DNA of 18,215 nt from Entrophospora sp. SA101 (GCA_958430865.1 CAUDNR010004056.1:146113-164327), one strand, 5' to 3'. Shown: positions 9,192-18,215, counted from the stretch's first letter. Program-made: numbers and translations. Notes: generated from the sequence alone by a model not told the origin.

Positions 9192-10568
9192 TCAAAATCT
9201 GGGTTGCTTGCTTTCATAAAAAAGTAATTGGAATAAAAAAAGATTTTTAAAAACCCCTGATTTAATCATTACATAAGGGATAAATTGATCATTCAAGTAT
9301 AAATTTATCAAAGTGGGAGATTCCTTGTCTATAGAATATAAACATATATATAATATTGGTGATTATATTATTATAGATGGATTAATCCATTCATGTATAT
9401 ATCTATTACATATATATTACTTACCCACAATGATTTGTCTAATCTTTACGTTTTCAACTGGGCAATCAATTGTTCTGTATTTTATGGGATTCATTGAACC
9501 TGTTCTAATCCTTACAATTGAATTTTTTTCTAACAAACTAATTGATTTTATAATTCTAAACCAATGAACGAGTAAAATATTAATTGGATTGAATTGAATA
9601 GATTGATATCATATGATTGATTAGGTGATTACCTGCGTGGGACTTGAAGAAGAATATACGAAGAAAATGCAACAAAGGCCAAGATCGCTGATACCATTGC
9701 AATTTTCTTTTCTTTACTATCTATAATCAGAAACTTATATGGTACGTTAGGTCCTCTCGCTTTATTCGCTCGTTCATTTTCGATATTATTTCCATCACCA
9801 CCATCGTCATTATTATTGCTTTTCAGAATATCTTGACTTTCTACTAATGGTCTTTCCCAAATCATTAATGCAGTGTTTCCACTTTTATAAAACAAAAAGA
9901 AAAATAATAAAAATCAAATCCATCCAACCATTCATCCGTCCATCTATTCATTCATTCATTCATTCATTCATTCACACATAAATATAAGCGCGAAAGATTC
10001 TTTTTTAAAAAAACTTACAGTCCAATAATTATAAAAAAGGCAACAACATGCCAGCCCCAAAAGTTTAATTTCCACCAAAATCCAGATTCTTTTGTTATCG
10101 AATCATATAATAAAACCTCTTCACCATCTAAAAGCCTTTTCCTGACATCCTCGACACTAGGCTTCAATAATTTAAATTCGTTTCTAAAGCTTTCGTCGAT
10201 ATTTTCTTCAGGAATTGGTTTAAATCCATCTTCAGTTATTATCGATGATATTTCGAATGTTGATTTTTTCGTTGTTGTCGCTGTTGATTTTGTTGATAAT
10301 TTAAATTTAGATTTTATTGGATTGAATATTAAATTATTTTGGATTTTTGAAAACGGTCGAGGTTTCACGGATATTATTGATAATGACCCGACAGCTAGTG
10401 AAAAAAAGAATTTGTGATTACTAAATCAATTAAAGAAAAAACATTGCTTAAAAAAAAAAAGGACAAAGAAAACTTACGATAAATTGATTGATGAAAATTA
10501 CTATTTTGCCAAATCTGTTTTTTTAAAATAGACTTGTTTTTAGATTTTAATTGAACCCAGAATCTCAT
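9192..10568 (-). CDS. TMEM223-like mitochondrial inner-membrane protein (five exons, 327 aa)
   Basis: Exons on the minus strand are 10568-10478, 10394-10019, 9881-9633, 9555-9425 and 9328-9192. All introns are GT-AG (83, 137, 76 and 96 nt), and four of the four donors begin GTAAGT or GTAATC. The lengths sum to 984 nt, exactly 328 codons. Exon 1 (MRFWVQLKSKNKSILKKQIW) is basic and amphipathic, as in a mitochondrial presequence. GEEVLLYDSITKESGFWWKL leads into a first membrane helix (WGWHVVAFFIIIGL), and a second is AMVSAILAFVAFSSYILLQV. After it come VPRRIIKSISLL, VRIRTGS and a C-terminal MIKSGVFKNLFLF. This order (VLLYE-type motif, two helices, R-SV-S-LL, beta segments, then D/K-x-G-F-N-LF) is that of TMEM223, linked in animals to complex IV assembly. 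The Asp/Asn-rich loop between the helices is longer than in animals. The family call is from motif memory; the exon model is strong. Confidence 0.75.
9917..9973. repeat. CATC/CATT microsatellite in an intron
   Basis: Degenerate CATC/CATT tetranucleotides become about seven pure ATTC units at 9946-9973. They lie within the second intron (9882-10018) of the TMEM223-like gene and account for its greater length. Confidence 0.8.
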
Positions 10569-11554
10569 TTTTCAAACTTTGGGAAATTTTAAATTTTTAC
10601 AAAATAAATCTGTAACACCGTTAAAAAATTTTTTGGTCAGAAAATAGAATGGCTAGACTATTTTTGGCTGGTTTGACCGATGAACAAGGACACCTGATCA
10701 ATCTTCGTATTTTAATTTGGTATGGGTGTGAAACAATCGAGTGCCGTTCTAAAATAACAATATATTATTAATATTTCTCAACTGATATGAATCGTGGTAC
10801 AACCTTTTATGAGCTAATGCTAAGATGTGGGGGGGTTAAAATATATACGTGATGTTTTAATCAAGTAATTGAAATATGGAAGATATCATTTTAGTGGACG
10901 GATGATTCAAATTTCATACGGAAATCAACGCACACAATTAAAAAAAATAATTTATCCTTCCTTCTCCTGTTACTTCTTTATCCTTGGTATCCCCATAGAA
11001 TCCGTTCCATATCCAATTTAGTCAAAAATTCAGCCAATCAAAATAAACAAACCCTAACAAAGAAAATCAATCAACTCACCAAAGAATCTACCTGAATCTA
11101 TCTTAATCCGTCCAATTACTACTACTAGCAAAATTTTTTTCCAACTTACTACTACTCCAGCACAACAACTTTCTAACACACACAATCGAACAATTATTTT
11201 TTCTTTTGTTTTTAAAAAAACTAATAATAAATATATATATATAATATAAAATTTATAAATATAAACCCAATTTTTATAAATTTATTTTTTTTTAAAATAG
11301 ACAAAACAAATATATATTATTTTTACATAGACAGACGTGTGTGGTGGGCTGGAACACCACGAAGAGTTATTTTTATTTTTTTTGAAAAAAGCTTAGTCGA
11401 TAATAACACACACACATATATATCTTATCTATCTTAAATATTTATATAATTATAATAATAATAATAATAATAATAATTAAATTTCAATTTTTTTTATAAT
11501 TCTATTTTATATATATTATTATTATTTATTATTTTTTACTTTAAAGAAGAAATA
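10569..11554. promoter_or_regulatory. Intergenic region between divergent genes
   Basis: This 986-bp region lies between the start of the TMEM223-like gene (leftward) and the 877-aa gene (rightward), so both promoters should be here. Visible structure includes a hairpin-capable segment at 10635-10677 (GGTCA...TGACC ends, AAAATAG/CTATTTT inside), a G7 tract near 10830, CA/TA dinucleotide tracts near 11407-11422, and a 6-bp stem GTGGTG/CACCAC at about 11341-11360. The last 300 bases are extremely AT-rich, as expected of a leader. No specific factor site can be named. Confidence 0.45.
11452..11477. repeat. (TAA)n microsatellite upstream of the 877-aa gene
   Basis: About eight TAA/ATA units lie about 80 bp before the start codon, probably within the leader or core promoter. 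Confidence 0.8.
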
Positions 11555-14345
11555 ATGCGTGAAATAACTTCAACTACTGCAACTACAACAACCAAGAACC
11601 AAAAAAAACAAACAACACCACAAAAACAAACACAATTATCAAAATTTTCACCAATACAAAAACAACCAATGAGCAATGCAATTATTATCTTACGTCCTAC
11701 AATAGCCGATGTAGTTACCGATTCTCAATTATTAAAAGCTGTAGAGATTCTTAGAGAGAAAACCTCGCTATCAGCCTATTCACTGGCTAGCATGTTAATT
11801 GTTATCAATTACGTGTTGGGTAAACCTTATTTTTCAGATTCTGTGTTTGGTAACAAGACTACTGTAGATTTTGAATATAATGGTCAAAGTTTTGTAGTAG
11901 AATTTTTGTGTAAAAATCATCAGCAACAATCTAATATTGAAAATTATAATAATAATAATATTGATGATGGTGGTGGTGGTGGTGGTGGTGTAAGCGATGG
12001 CATTAATAGTAGTGGTGGTGTAGGTGAATTTATTAATAATATTAATTCTGGTGATATTGGTGGTAATGGTGTCAACCTTGGTGTAGGGGGGACGGATATC
12101 ATTGATAAATCATCTTCACCTGGTATAACCGACGCAAACACTACATCATCATCGTCAACTCCTATGGATGTTGATCCCCCACGTCATTTAATAAGTAATA
12201 GTGGTGGTGGTGGAACAGTACAACATTTAAATCTAATTTTACAGTACCAACAACATCATCAACAACAACAATTCTATCAACAACAAAACAACAATAATTG
12301 CAGTAATAATAATAACAACAACAACAACAACAACAACAATAGCAATTCAAATATCAATTCTACACCAACAATGATAACTAATACATCAACATCTTCACCT
12401 TCAGCATTATCTCCATCAATAGCTGCTGCTGCGAATACACAATCTTCAACTGCTTCCACCAATAACGTGAAAACTACAAACAACAACAGTTCACCACAAT
12501 TATTACAACCAACTATAGCAGACATTCTTAGCGACGAAGAAACTTTAAGTCTTATAGAGTTACTAAAACAAAAAACACGAGAATCTCCTATAAAATTCGC
12601 TAGTTTATTGTGTATTGTTAAAGCTGTTCTTGAAGATGTAGGATTAAAGGGCAATTTGTTTCAAAATAAAATAAAATTTCAATATCAAATAAATGGCATT
12701 CAAAAGGATTTCCTTATTGAATTCGAAGAAAATAAGCATTATTATTATTCACATTATCCAGACGATTATTCTTTACTAAAATCGAATCAGATCTTATCTC
12801 CAAATGGTAATGGTACTAATATTAATATCGTTGGTAATACTAAATTTAATAGTAATATTAACAAAAACAATTTAAAAAGATTTCAGTCCATTAAGAATTT
12901 CTTCACCAACTGTCTTCAATCGCCATCACCATGGTGCTAGCCAAGACATGTCTGACGAATTAGAGAAAGATGAAATCGTTGATGGATCATTATTGGATCA
13001 AGAAGCTTGGAATACCCATGGTTCTCCTATTGCGAATGCAAAAAGAAAGCGTGATTGTACTAACTCTGATGAAGATCATTCCACTCAACCAAATAACAAA
13101 ACTAAAAGGCGTTCTACCGATAAACATAAAGCTCCTCCTTTAAGTATGAAAACAAATATTAACCGTTTTTTAAAAAAACCTAAATAATCATTATAATAGT
13201 AATAATTACTTATTCATTTTATACCAGGTTGTGAAGCAGTAAAACGTCTTTTTACTGGGATTACTAAAGCAGTTTTATTACAAAGATTAGATGAGGCAAA
13301 AGCTTTAATTGCTTCTATAAAGGAAGGTTATTCTAATGTTAGGTCGCCACCAAGTAACAGTAATGACAACAGTATCAATAATAATAATAATAATAATAAT
13401 AGCTCTTTTACCTCATCACCTCGTTTAAATTTATTATGTCATTTATTACAATCACCACCTACTTCTAGAATTGATGGTATTTCCTCCAAAGTGTTTTCAA
13501 ATTTAGAACTTTATAAATTATTTACAACTTATAACAATTATAAAGAAGAATTGGCTCAAAATTCACATGCAAATCCACATCATTCACCAAATAATAATCA
13601 TCATAGCGATTCTTCTTTAAGTCCATTAGGTAAAAGAAATAGCAATCACCATCATCATCATCACCATCATATATTAAATAATTCTGATCCTTTATCATCA
13701 CCAATCACATTTCCAACTTATTCTTCATTCATTGATCCAACCGTTACCTTACATATAAAAGAAAAAACTGGTGGTAAGGAAGTTGGTAAACATCGTTTGA
13801 ATTGTGCGTGGAGACTTAGTATATTGTGTGAACTATTGGGCAAAGGTGTATTATTGATGACAAAAGAACTTAGTGGTGCTAAGCTAGAAAGAATTTTGGT
13901 TGAAGAGTTTTCAAAATTAGTGGATTTTTTAAGAAATCCTGATAATCATGATTGGGTTGCTAGTGTTCGAGAAAAAATGGATTTGGCTGGATTTGATGAT
14001 GTTTATAAACCTTTAGACGATGCAGATTTGGAAAGTAATCTGACAGCGGCAGCAACTTCTACTACTATTATTGCTCCTCAAACTAAATCTAATACATTGT
14101 CATCACCTTCTTCTTCATCTACTGCAACAATTACATCTACCAATTTGACTACTGGTGATAACAATGAAATTATTCATCGTCATGGTTTAGATATTGATTC
14201 TAATACTTTCAATAGTGATGATCATTCAGATATTCCAAACATTCTTACTTTTACAATTGATCCTAATAGTAGTATTCTGCAACAACAAGAACAACAAGGA
14301 GAAGAAGGAACTACCGCTACTGCCGATGTTGCAACTGCAATATAA
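11555..14345 (+). CDS. Unrecognised, probably nuclear protein with a duplicated 75-aa domain (three exons, 877 aa)
   Basis: Proposed exons are 11555-12806, 12880-13143 and 13228-14345. Introns are 73 nt (GTAATG...AAAAG) and 84 nt (GTATGA...ACCAG), both phase 1; the total of 2634 nt is 878 codons. Domain copy 1 (residues about 47-118) begins RPTIADVVTDSQLLKAVEIL and ends VDFEYNGQSFVVEFL. Copy 2 (about 316-392) begins QPTIADILSDEETLSLIELL and ends FQYQINGIQKDFLIEF. A Gly/Asn/Gln/Ser-rich linker lies between. Residues 472-495 carry KRKR and KTKRR, a bipartite-like nuclear signal. After it come a helix (CEAVKRLFTGITKAVLLQRL), N8 and H8 tracts, and a compact domain at about 675-770 (TVTLHIKEKTGGKEVGKHRL, WRLSILCELLGKGVLLMTKE). 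I do not recognise either domain. The architecture suggests a transcriptional regulator, but that is inference. The first intron is the least certain: unspliced, exon 1 would run to a stop at 12940 (461 aa). Confidence 0.7.
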
Positions 14346-15759
14346 ACGACTTTCTACTACAGTGATGGCATTCACTAACAATAATAATATCTTGAGCGAT
14401 TAATTAATTTCAGATAAAAAAAGAAAAAGATACTGTTGTTATTGTTGTCATCTAGAAGAAACGTTTTGAACGATGAACAAGATTTATATAATTGAAAAGG
14501 TTATTACCATCAACTTTTTTTTTCAAAAAATTAATTTTTGTATATATATATTGGAGGAAAAAGTTGATGATTATCTTTTCTAATTATTGTTATCAACAGC
14601 AAAGAGATTAGATTTTTTAATCTTGTATGTTTATAATTCATCTTTACATTATCACTTTATTATCATTATTATCATTGTTATTATTATTTTCATCATATCA
14701 ATTTCATGGGGAAATAATTAGTAACTTGACAAGATGATCGATCGTTAATATATTTTTTTTGTATATTTTTTTTTTTTCCTCTTTTATAATGAATATGTTT
14801 TTTTCCAATTCACCTTTTTTTAAAAAAATTCCAAGTAACATCTTTTTTCGATATAGCTGTTTTCTTCTTATTATCCGGTTTATTATTTTATTATTTTTAC
14901 TTTTATTATTATTTTATTATTTTTTATTGGTATTTACAAAATTAAATTTAGTCTTTTTTTTTAATTTCTATTCTTTTTTTCTTGGTTTTAATTTTAATTT
15001 TTAGCCTTTTCTTTCTGATATTTTTGGCATTTCGATTTTCGTTAATATGGGTTTTTCCTAATACAAAATAGTGGCAATTAAGGTTTTTTTTTTCGCATTA
15101 TATATTATCAAGCCAAGTATTATTATACTGGCAAAAAACTTCAGGGTACAAATTTTGGTGATTATACAAAGCACCCAATAATTTTGACTAATATTCCGTT
15201 TTTTTAATTGGATTAGTGAGCTTGCCTTTAATGCAATGTTCCTTACACATAATTCTCTTTTAGATTTTTCAATCTTATAATTAATTAATTAGTCGTCCAA
15301 TTGTTAGTAAACTTAACATTAATAAGCTAATTAATAAACCAACTATTTTCTTTTTTGTATATTACTCTTTTGATTTAATGATTTCAGAGAATATTTTGCT
15401 GAATTTACCTACTACCAATACTAATTGGTTATGCAAATTGACAATTTGCTCAATAGTAGATTCTTGAGTAGCCTTTTCTTTTGGAGCAGTGCAATAAAAT
15501 ATTCACTTATTGAGGATTTTCTGCCTGATTGCTTCCAACAAGTTTTTCTTTTAGTGAATTATTTTTTGAATTTTGGGCAAATCAGGCCCTTTTAAAAATT
15601 TTTTAGATCTTATTATAAATATTATTACCATTGTTGTTATTATTGTCTAATGACATTTAGACAAGCTCTTGGATGTTAAATAATGATGACTATTAATATT
15701 AGTCAACAACCCAAAATATATAATAAATTATTTACTATTTTTACCTTTTGTTTTTTGAT
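14346..15759. other. Long AT-rich non-coding stretch
   Basis: The start should hold the 3' untranslated region of the 877-aa gene. Poly-T and TTA-rich tracts produce a spurious hydrophobic ORF at 14759-15004. Beyond the palindrome at 15409-15459 there is an inverted pair GCCTGATT/AATCAGGC at about 15522-15529 and 15581-15588. No gene or complete element is visible. Confidence 0.5.
15409..15459. repeat. Nested imperfect palindrome
   Basis: The 51-bp segment is framed by CTACTA and TAGTAG. Within it are CCAAT...ATTGG and a near-perfect GCAAATTGACAATTTGC. It could form a hairpin or be a remnant of an inverted-repeat element. No flanking duplication was found. Confidence 0.5.
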
Positions 15760-15769
15760 AATTTTACAT

Positions 15770-15940
15770 GGACCGGACACTTTACCCACTTTACCAACAA
15801 GACACTTTACCGACAACACGCAACATGATATTTTAGCATTTTGTTAGTTTGTTTGATTGTGCAGAGATTAAATGTAACCCCGTGTGTTGTCAGTAAAGTG
15901 TCTTGTCGGTAAAGTGGGTGTCAGTAAAGTGTCCCAGACC
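15770..15940. mobile_element. 171-bp Mutator-like miniature element
   Basis: A perfect 10-bp direct repeat, AATTTTACAT, flanks it at 15760-15769 and 15941-15950. The left end begins GGACCGGACACTTTAC and the reverse complement of the right end begins GGTCTGGGACACTTTAC. The terminal repeats extend about 50 bp inward, the left arm lacking about 9 bp that the right arm has. Each arm contains two copies of GACACTTTAC and one of CCACTTTACC. A target duplication of 9-11 bp with long terminal inverted repeats is typical of Mutator-like elements. There is no coding capacity. Confidence 0.85.
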
Positions 15941-15950
15941 AATTTTACAT

Positions 15951-16443
15951 CTCTATTATTCCTTTTTCCTCCTTGTCTAAATAATGATATAACGAATTGT
16001 TGTATTTTAATAATGATTACTATTAATTACTATTACGATTGTTATTATTTTCCTCTTTTCTTTTTCTTTTTTCATTATTATCATTATCTTCTGCAGAACT
16101 ACATCTCTAAAATAATTGAAATGAAAATAACACCACATATTTACACAACAAATTAAAGGATTGTCAATGTCATGTTGATTCACTTCATTAAATACCACTG
16201 AAATAAAAACATGCGCTGAATTTTTGTTGAAAGATTTGGAAATGTGATCATATTTCCAAAAATGTTTTTAGGAAATCATGTTACTTTGACAGATTCGCAT
16301 AAAAAAAACAAGTTTATAAGCTATATAGAGCTTGAAACGTATTCTCATTCCTTCTCTACCTGATCTTGTTTTTCTATTTTTGGAAAAATTAATATTAAAG
16401 GAGTGCAGTGCGCAATTTTTTTGGAACACATTCATAAAAGTAT
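15951..16443. other. AT-rich intergenic stretch
   Basis: No convincing gene or element. Short overlapping ORFs on both strands (15884-16198) lack recognisable motifs, and one begins inside the miniature element. Confidence 0.45.
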
Positions 16444-16445
16444 TA

Positions 16446-16549
16446 CCGTAAAGTCTGGAAAGATAGCACCCTCTTTTTACAGTTGTTTCAAATGATTTTC
16501 AATTAGTTTTAAAGTAGTATTGGGGGTGCTCTCTTTCCAAACTTTATGG
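16446..16549. mobile_element. 104-bp TA-flanked miniature inverted-repeat element (Tc1/mariner type)
   Basis: The left end CCGTAAAGTCTGGAAAGATA and the reverse complement of the right end CCATAAAGTTTGGAAAGAGA belong to 28-bp terminal repeats that match at 24 positions, continuing through AGCACCC. TA lies on both sides (16444-16445 and 16550-16551), the target duplication of Tc1/mariner/pogo elements. The roughly 48-bp centre is non-coding. It is not related in sequence to the mariner ends at 6022 and 17490. Confidence 0.8.
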
Positions 16550-16551
16550 TA

Positions 16552-16834
16552 TTTGGTATGGGTTTTGTTAATGGCCATATTTTTTTTTTTTGTTAAATTT
16601 TTTTTATATGATTAAAGATGTTATACATATTATGAATAATTTAATATTTATTATTTATTATAATATGTAAAATAACTTCATAACTGATTCTAATGGTTTG
16701 TTAATTGTTATTTTTAATAATATATATATATATAAAGAAAAGAAAAGAAATATTTTCAATTGTTAATAAAAACAATTTTTGTTGGATGAGTTATATATAA
16801 CGATGATAATGGTTTTTGTTTTTTTAATATTGAT
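16552..16834. other. AT-rich intergenic stretch
   Basis: Contains T-runs near 16581 and a TA dinucleotide run near 16721. No gene or repeat termini are visible. Confidence 0.4.
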
Positions 16835-16954
16835 CTACTTCCATATCTCACTCCACCCACCACCACCACTGTAATAATTAGAGTAGCAAGGGTGACATTT
16901 TGTTATTGTTGCTTCTGCTAGGGAGCTTGCTGCTGTTGATGAGGAGGTGGTCAT
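16835..16954 (-). CDS. Possible 39-codon small ORF
   Basis: An ATG at 16954-16952 opens a frame to TAG at 16837-16835: MTTSSSTAASSLAEATITKC, then HPCYSNYYSGGGGWSEIWK. The stretch is clearly less AT-rich than the surroundings, and its codons are varied rather than homopolymeric. It might be a small gene, the first exon of a gene or a fossil. No domain is recognisable, and chance is quite possible at this length. Confidence 0.2.
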   Translation of the reverse strand: MTTSSSTAASSLAEATITKCHPCYSNYYSGGGGWSEIWK

Positions 16955-17160
16955 CTTTTTTATCATTATTATTATATTAGCTTGTTCTGATTTTGAATAA
17001 TAATTAATAAAATGTTTTGATTCGCGTCAATCACATGACTTAATTATAAGATCGATCTACTTGTACATCCATTTTTCACTTGTAGATCTGCATATCACAC
17101 GTGACAAAAATAGAGTTTGGCTATTTTTATTTTGTGTACTGAACAGGTCAAAGGTTAAGT

Positions 17161-17275
17161 AATGTCACACAACAATTTTATTAAAAATGTCACAATTAGT
17201 AAAGCAAATGTCACAATTAATGAAGCAAATGTTATAATTAATTGAAACACTGTCACAATTAATTGAAGAAAATGT
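17161..17275. repeat. Degenerate 21-bp tandem repeat
   Basis: Units begin AATGTCACAATTAATGAAGC. Exact register is seen at 17186-17206 and 17207-17227, with diverged copies before (from 17161) and after (to 17275), about five in all. The rest of 16955-17489 is AT-rich with a CACGTG-containing CACACGTGAC near 17097 and no gene. Confidence 0.75.
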
Positions 17276-17515
17276 TGCATATTTTTTTGATGTTCAATTT
17301 TCTTTTATTCATTTTTATATAAATAATGGGCTCTTGTCTAAATGAATTTTTAATTTTGTGTATACTACTATATTACAAAGTAAAAGATCAATTGAAGAAT
17401 AACATGATTTGAAGAAAATAGAATCAATTTTTGTCAGTAATATCCATTAAATTCAATCATGTTTTTGACACATACATGACCTTGCATTATGTTTGTTGTA
17501 CAAAAAGTTTTGAGA

Positions 17516-17851
17516 AAATGCACATAACTTTATAAATTTGAAGGCAATTGATTTGGAAATTTTTTTTAAATAAAAGAAAGAGTTCCCATATTTCAAATAA
17601 AAAAGACAAATATTTTTTTGGTTGTTAATTATTGAGATATTAAATTTTAAAGATTAACAACAAAAACAACTGGAAATTTTTGTCATAAGGTATATACTTG
17701 ATGATTTTAAGTGTAATAAATTTGAAATTCTTTTTATAAAAGTAAATTTCTTCTCATCTTTCAAATAAAAAAAGGTTACTTTCTTTTACCAGTTAGTTAT
17801 TGAGATATTGAATTTTAAAAATTATCAACAAAAACAAGCCTTATACATTGG
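17516..17851. repeat. 168-bp direct duplication in the mariner subterminal region
   Basis: Three landmarks recur at exactly 168 bp: TTTCAAATAA (17591 and 17759), ATTGAGATATT (17631 and 17799) and CAACAAAAACAA (17658 and 17826). The units have diverged moderately. The boundaries given are approximate. Confidence 0.75.
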
Positions 17852-17883
17852 CTATCTAAAAGATTGAGAAAGGCTGAAATAAA

Positions 17884-18215
17884 TTAATGCATTGCTTCAA
17901 AATAGTTTCCATCACTATCTATGCATTTTTGTAGCCTATTTTTCCAATTTTCAAATAATTTCTGATAGTCCTCTTTTGTGATGCCATCTGTGATTGCCTG
18001 GATTGCACATGCAAGATTTTCAATATGATCAAAATACTATTTTTTAGCTCTTTTTTAATTCTAGGAAAGTCACAAGAAGCTAAATCTGGGCTATATGGAG
18101 GTGAGAAAGTGAAATAATTTTTTCCTCTTCTAAATACTTGTTACAATTTTTGATTTGTGTGGAGCAGCATTGTCATGATGCATCATCACATTTCTTACTG
18201 TTTTTCTATTTTTTA
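17884..18215 (-). pseudogene. Mariner-family transposase, C-terminal part, frameshifted
   Basis: On the minus strand the reading includes VMMHHDNAAPHKSKIVT, then after a frame change FTFSPPYSPDLASCDFPRIK, and after another DHIENLACAIQAITDGITKE and RLQKCIDSDGNYFEAMH with a stop at 17884. HHDN and PDLASCDF carry the second and third catalytic aspartates of the DD34D transposases. At least two frameshifts inactivate it. It supplies the part of the enzyme that the relic at 6340-6801 lacks, so both probably come from one family. The 5' part lies outside the window. Confidence 0.88.

Larger units (their letters stand above)
17490..18215 (-). mobile_element. Mariner element, copy 2 (3' end, runs off the window)
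   Basis: The outer end follows a TA at 17488-17489 and begins TGTTTGTTGTACAAAAAGTT, sharing the 25-bp core GTTGTAC...GAAAAT with copy 1 at 6022. About 390 bp of non-coding subterminal sequence, including a 168-bp direct duplication, precedes the stop codon of a decayed transposase read on the minus strand. The rest of the element lies beyond the window. Confidence 0.8.

Noticed and set aside
9313..9567. 84-codon plus-strand hydrophobic ORF
   Set aside because: Begins with GTG, lies opposite two exons and an intron of the TMEM223-like gene, and is a shadow frame.
11944..12654. Minus-strand ORFs rich in Leu, Cys and Tyr opposite the 877-aa gene
   Set aside because: They are antisense readings of Asn/Gln/Gly codon repeats and have no independent support.
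14759..15004. 81-codon Phe/Leu-rich ORF resembling a membrane protein
   Set aside because: Composed of translated poly-T and TTA tracts; no conserved motif or start context.
15884..16198. Overlapping 90- and 63-codon ORFs on opposite strands
   Set aside because: One starts inside the Mutator-like miniature element; both are AT-run translations without motifs.
17161..17275. CRISPR-like array
   Set aside because: The units are contiguous degenerate tandem copies without unique spacers, and the host is a eukaryote.
6022..17489. A composite transposon bounded by the two mariner ends
   Set aside because: The two shared ends are in the same, not inverted, orientation relative to the interval, and both elements are independent relics with frameshifts.

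Overview
The window looks like nuclear DNA of a very AT-rich, intron-rich fungus, most likely an arbuscular mycorrhizal fungus (Glomeromycotina, Rhizophagus-like). This is inferred from short GT-AG introns of about 48-137 nt, Asn/Gln/Ser homopolymer-rich proteins, a MATH-BTB protein, a kinase-like protein with the zinc-ribbon leader I associate with the expanded Glomeromycotina kinase families, many decayed DNA transposons and an intronless tRNA-Ala. No database search was possible, so family names rest on motif recognition.

Left part (1-5360). A 77-bp perfect inverted repeat (1-77 and 3622-3698) encloses about 3.5 kb with one three-exon gene (1599-3416). That gene joins a zinc ribbon and a degenerate kinase N-lobe to a membrane-anchored helical domain. 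A minus-strand tRNA-Ala(AGC) with a pol III terminator follows, then a 127-bp hAT-type miniature element with an 8-bp target duplication.

Middle (5748-10568). A decayed mariner element starts at a TA at 6020. It is fused, in one open frame, to the last three exons of a SUR2-type sphingolipid C4-hydroxylase gene whose 5' part is absent. Two minus-strand genes follow head to tail with 72 bp between them: a five-exon gene for a TMEM223-like mitochondrial inner-membrane protein (9192-10568, reconstructed from small exons, 327 aa) and a MATH-BTB protein (7770-9119).

Right part (10569-18215). A roughly 1-kb intergenic region separates the divergent TMEM223-like gene from a three-exon gene (11555-14345) for an unrecognised 877-aa, probably nuclear protein. 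That protein carries two copies of a 75-residue domain and a separate folded C-terminal domain. The remainder is gene-poor. It holds a Mutator-like miniature element (10-bp target duplication), a TA-flanked Tc1/mariner-type miniature element, a 21-bp tandem repeat, a doubtful 39-codon ORF and the 3' end of a second mariner copy, which shares its terminal sequence with the first.

The genes do not form an obvious pathway. The main themes are transposon-driven rearrangement (mariner-SUR2 chimera, inverted-repeat-bounded pseudokinase gene) and two genes visible only after joining exons across frames.
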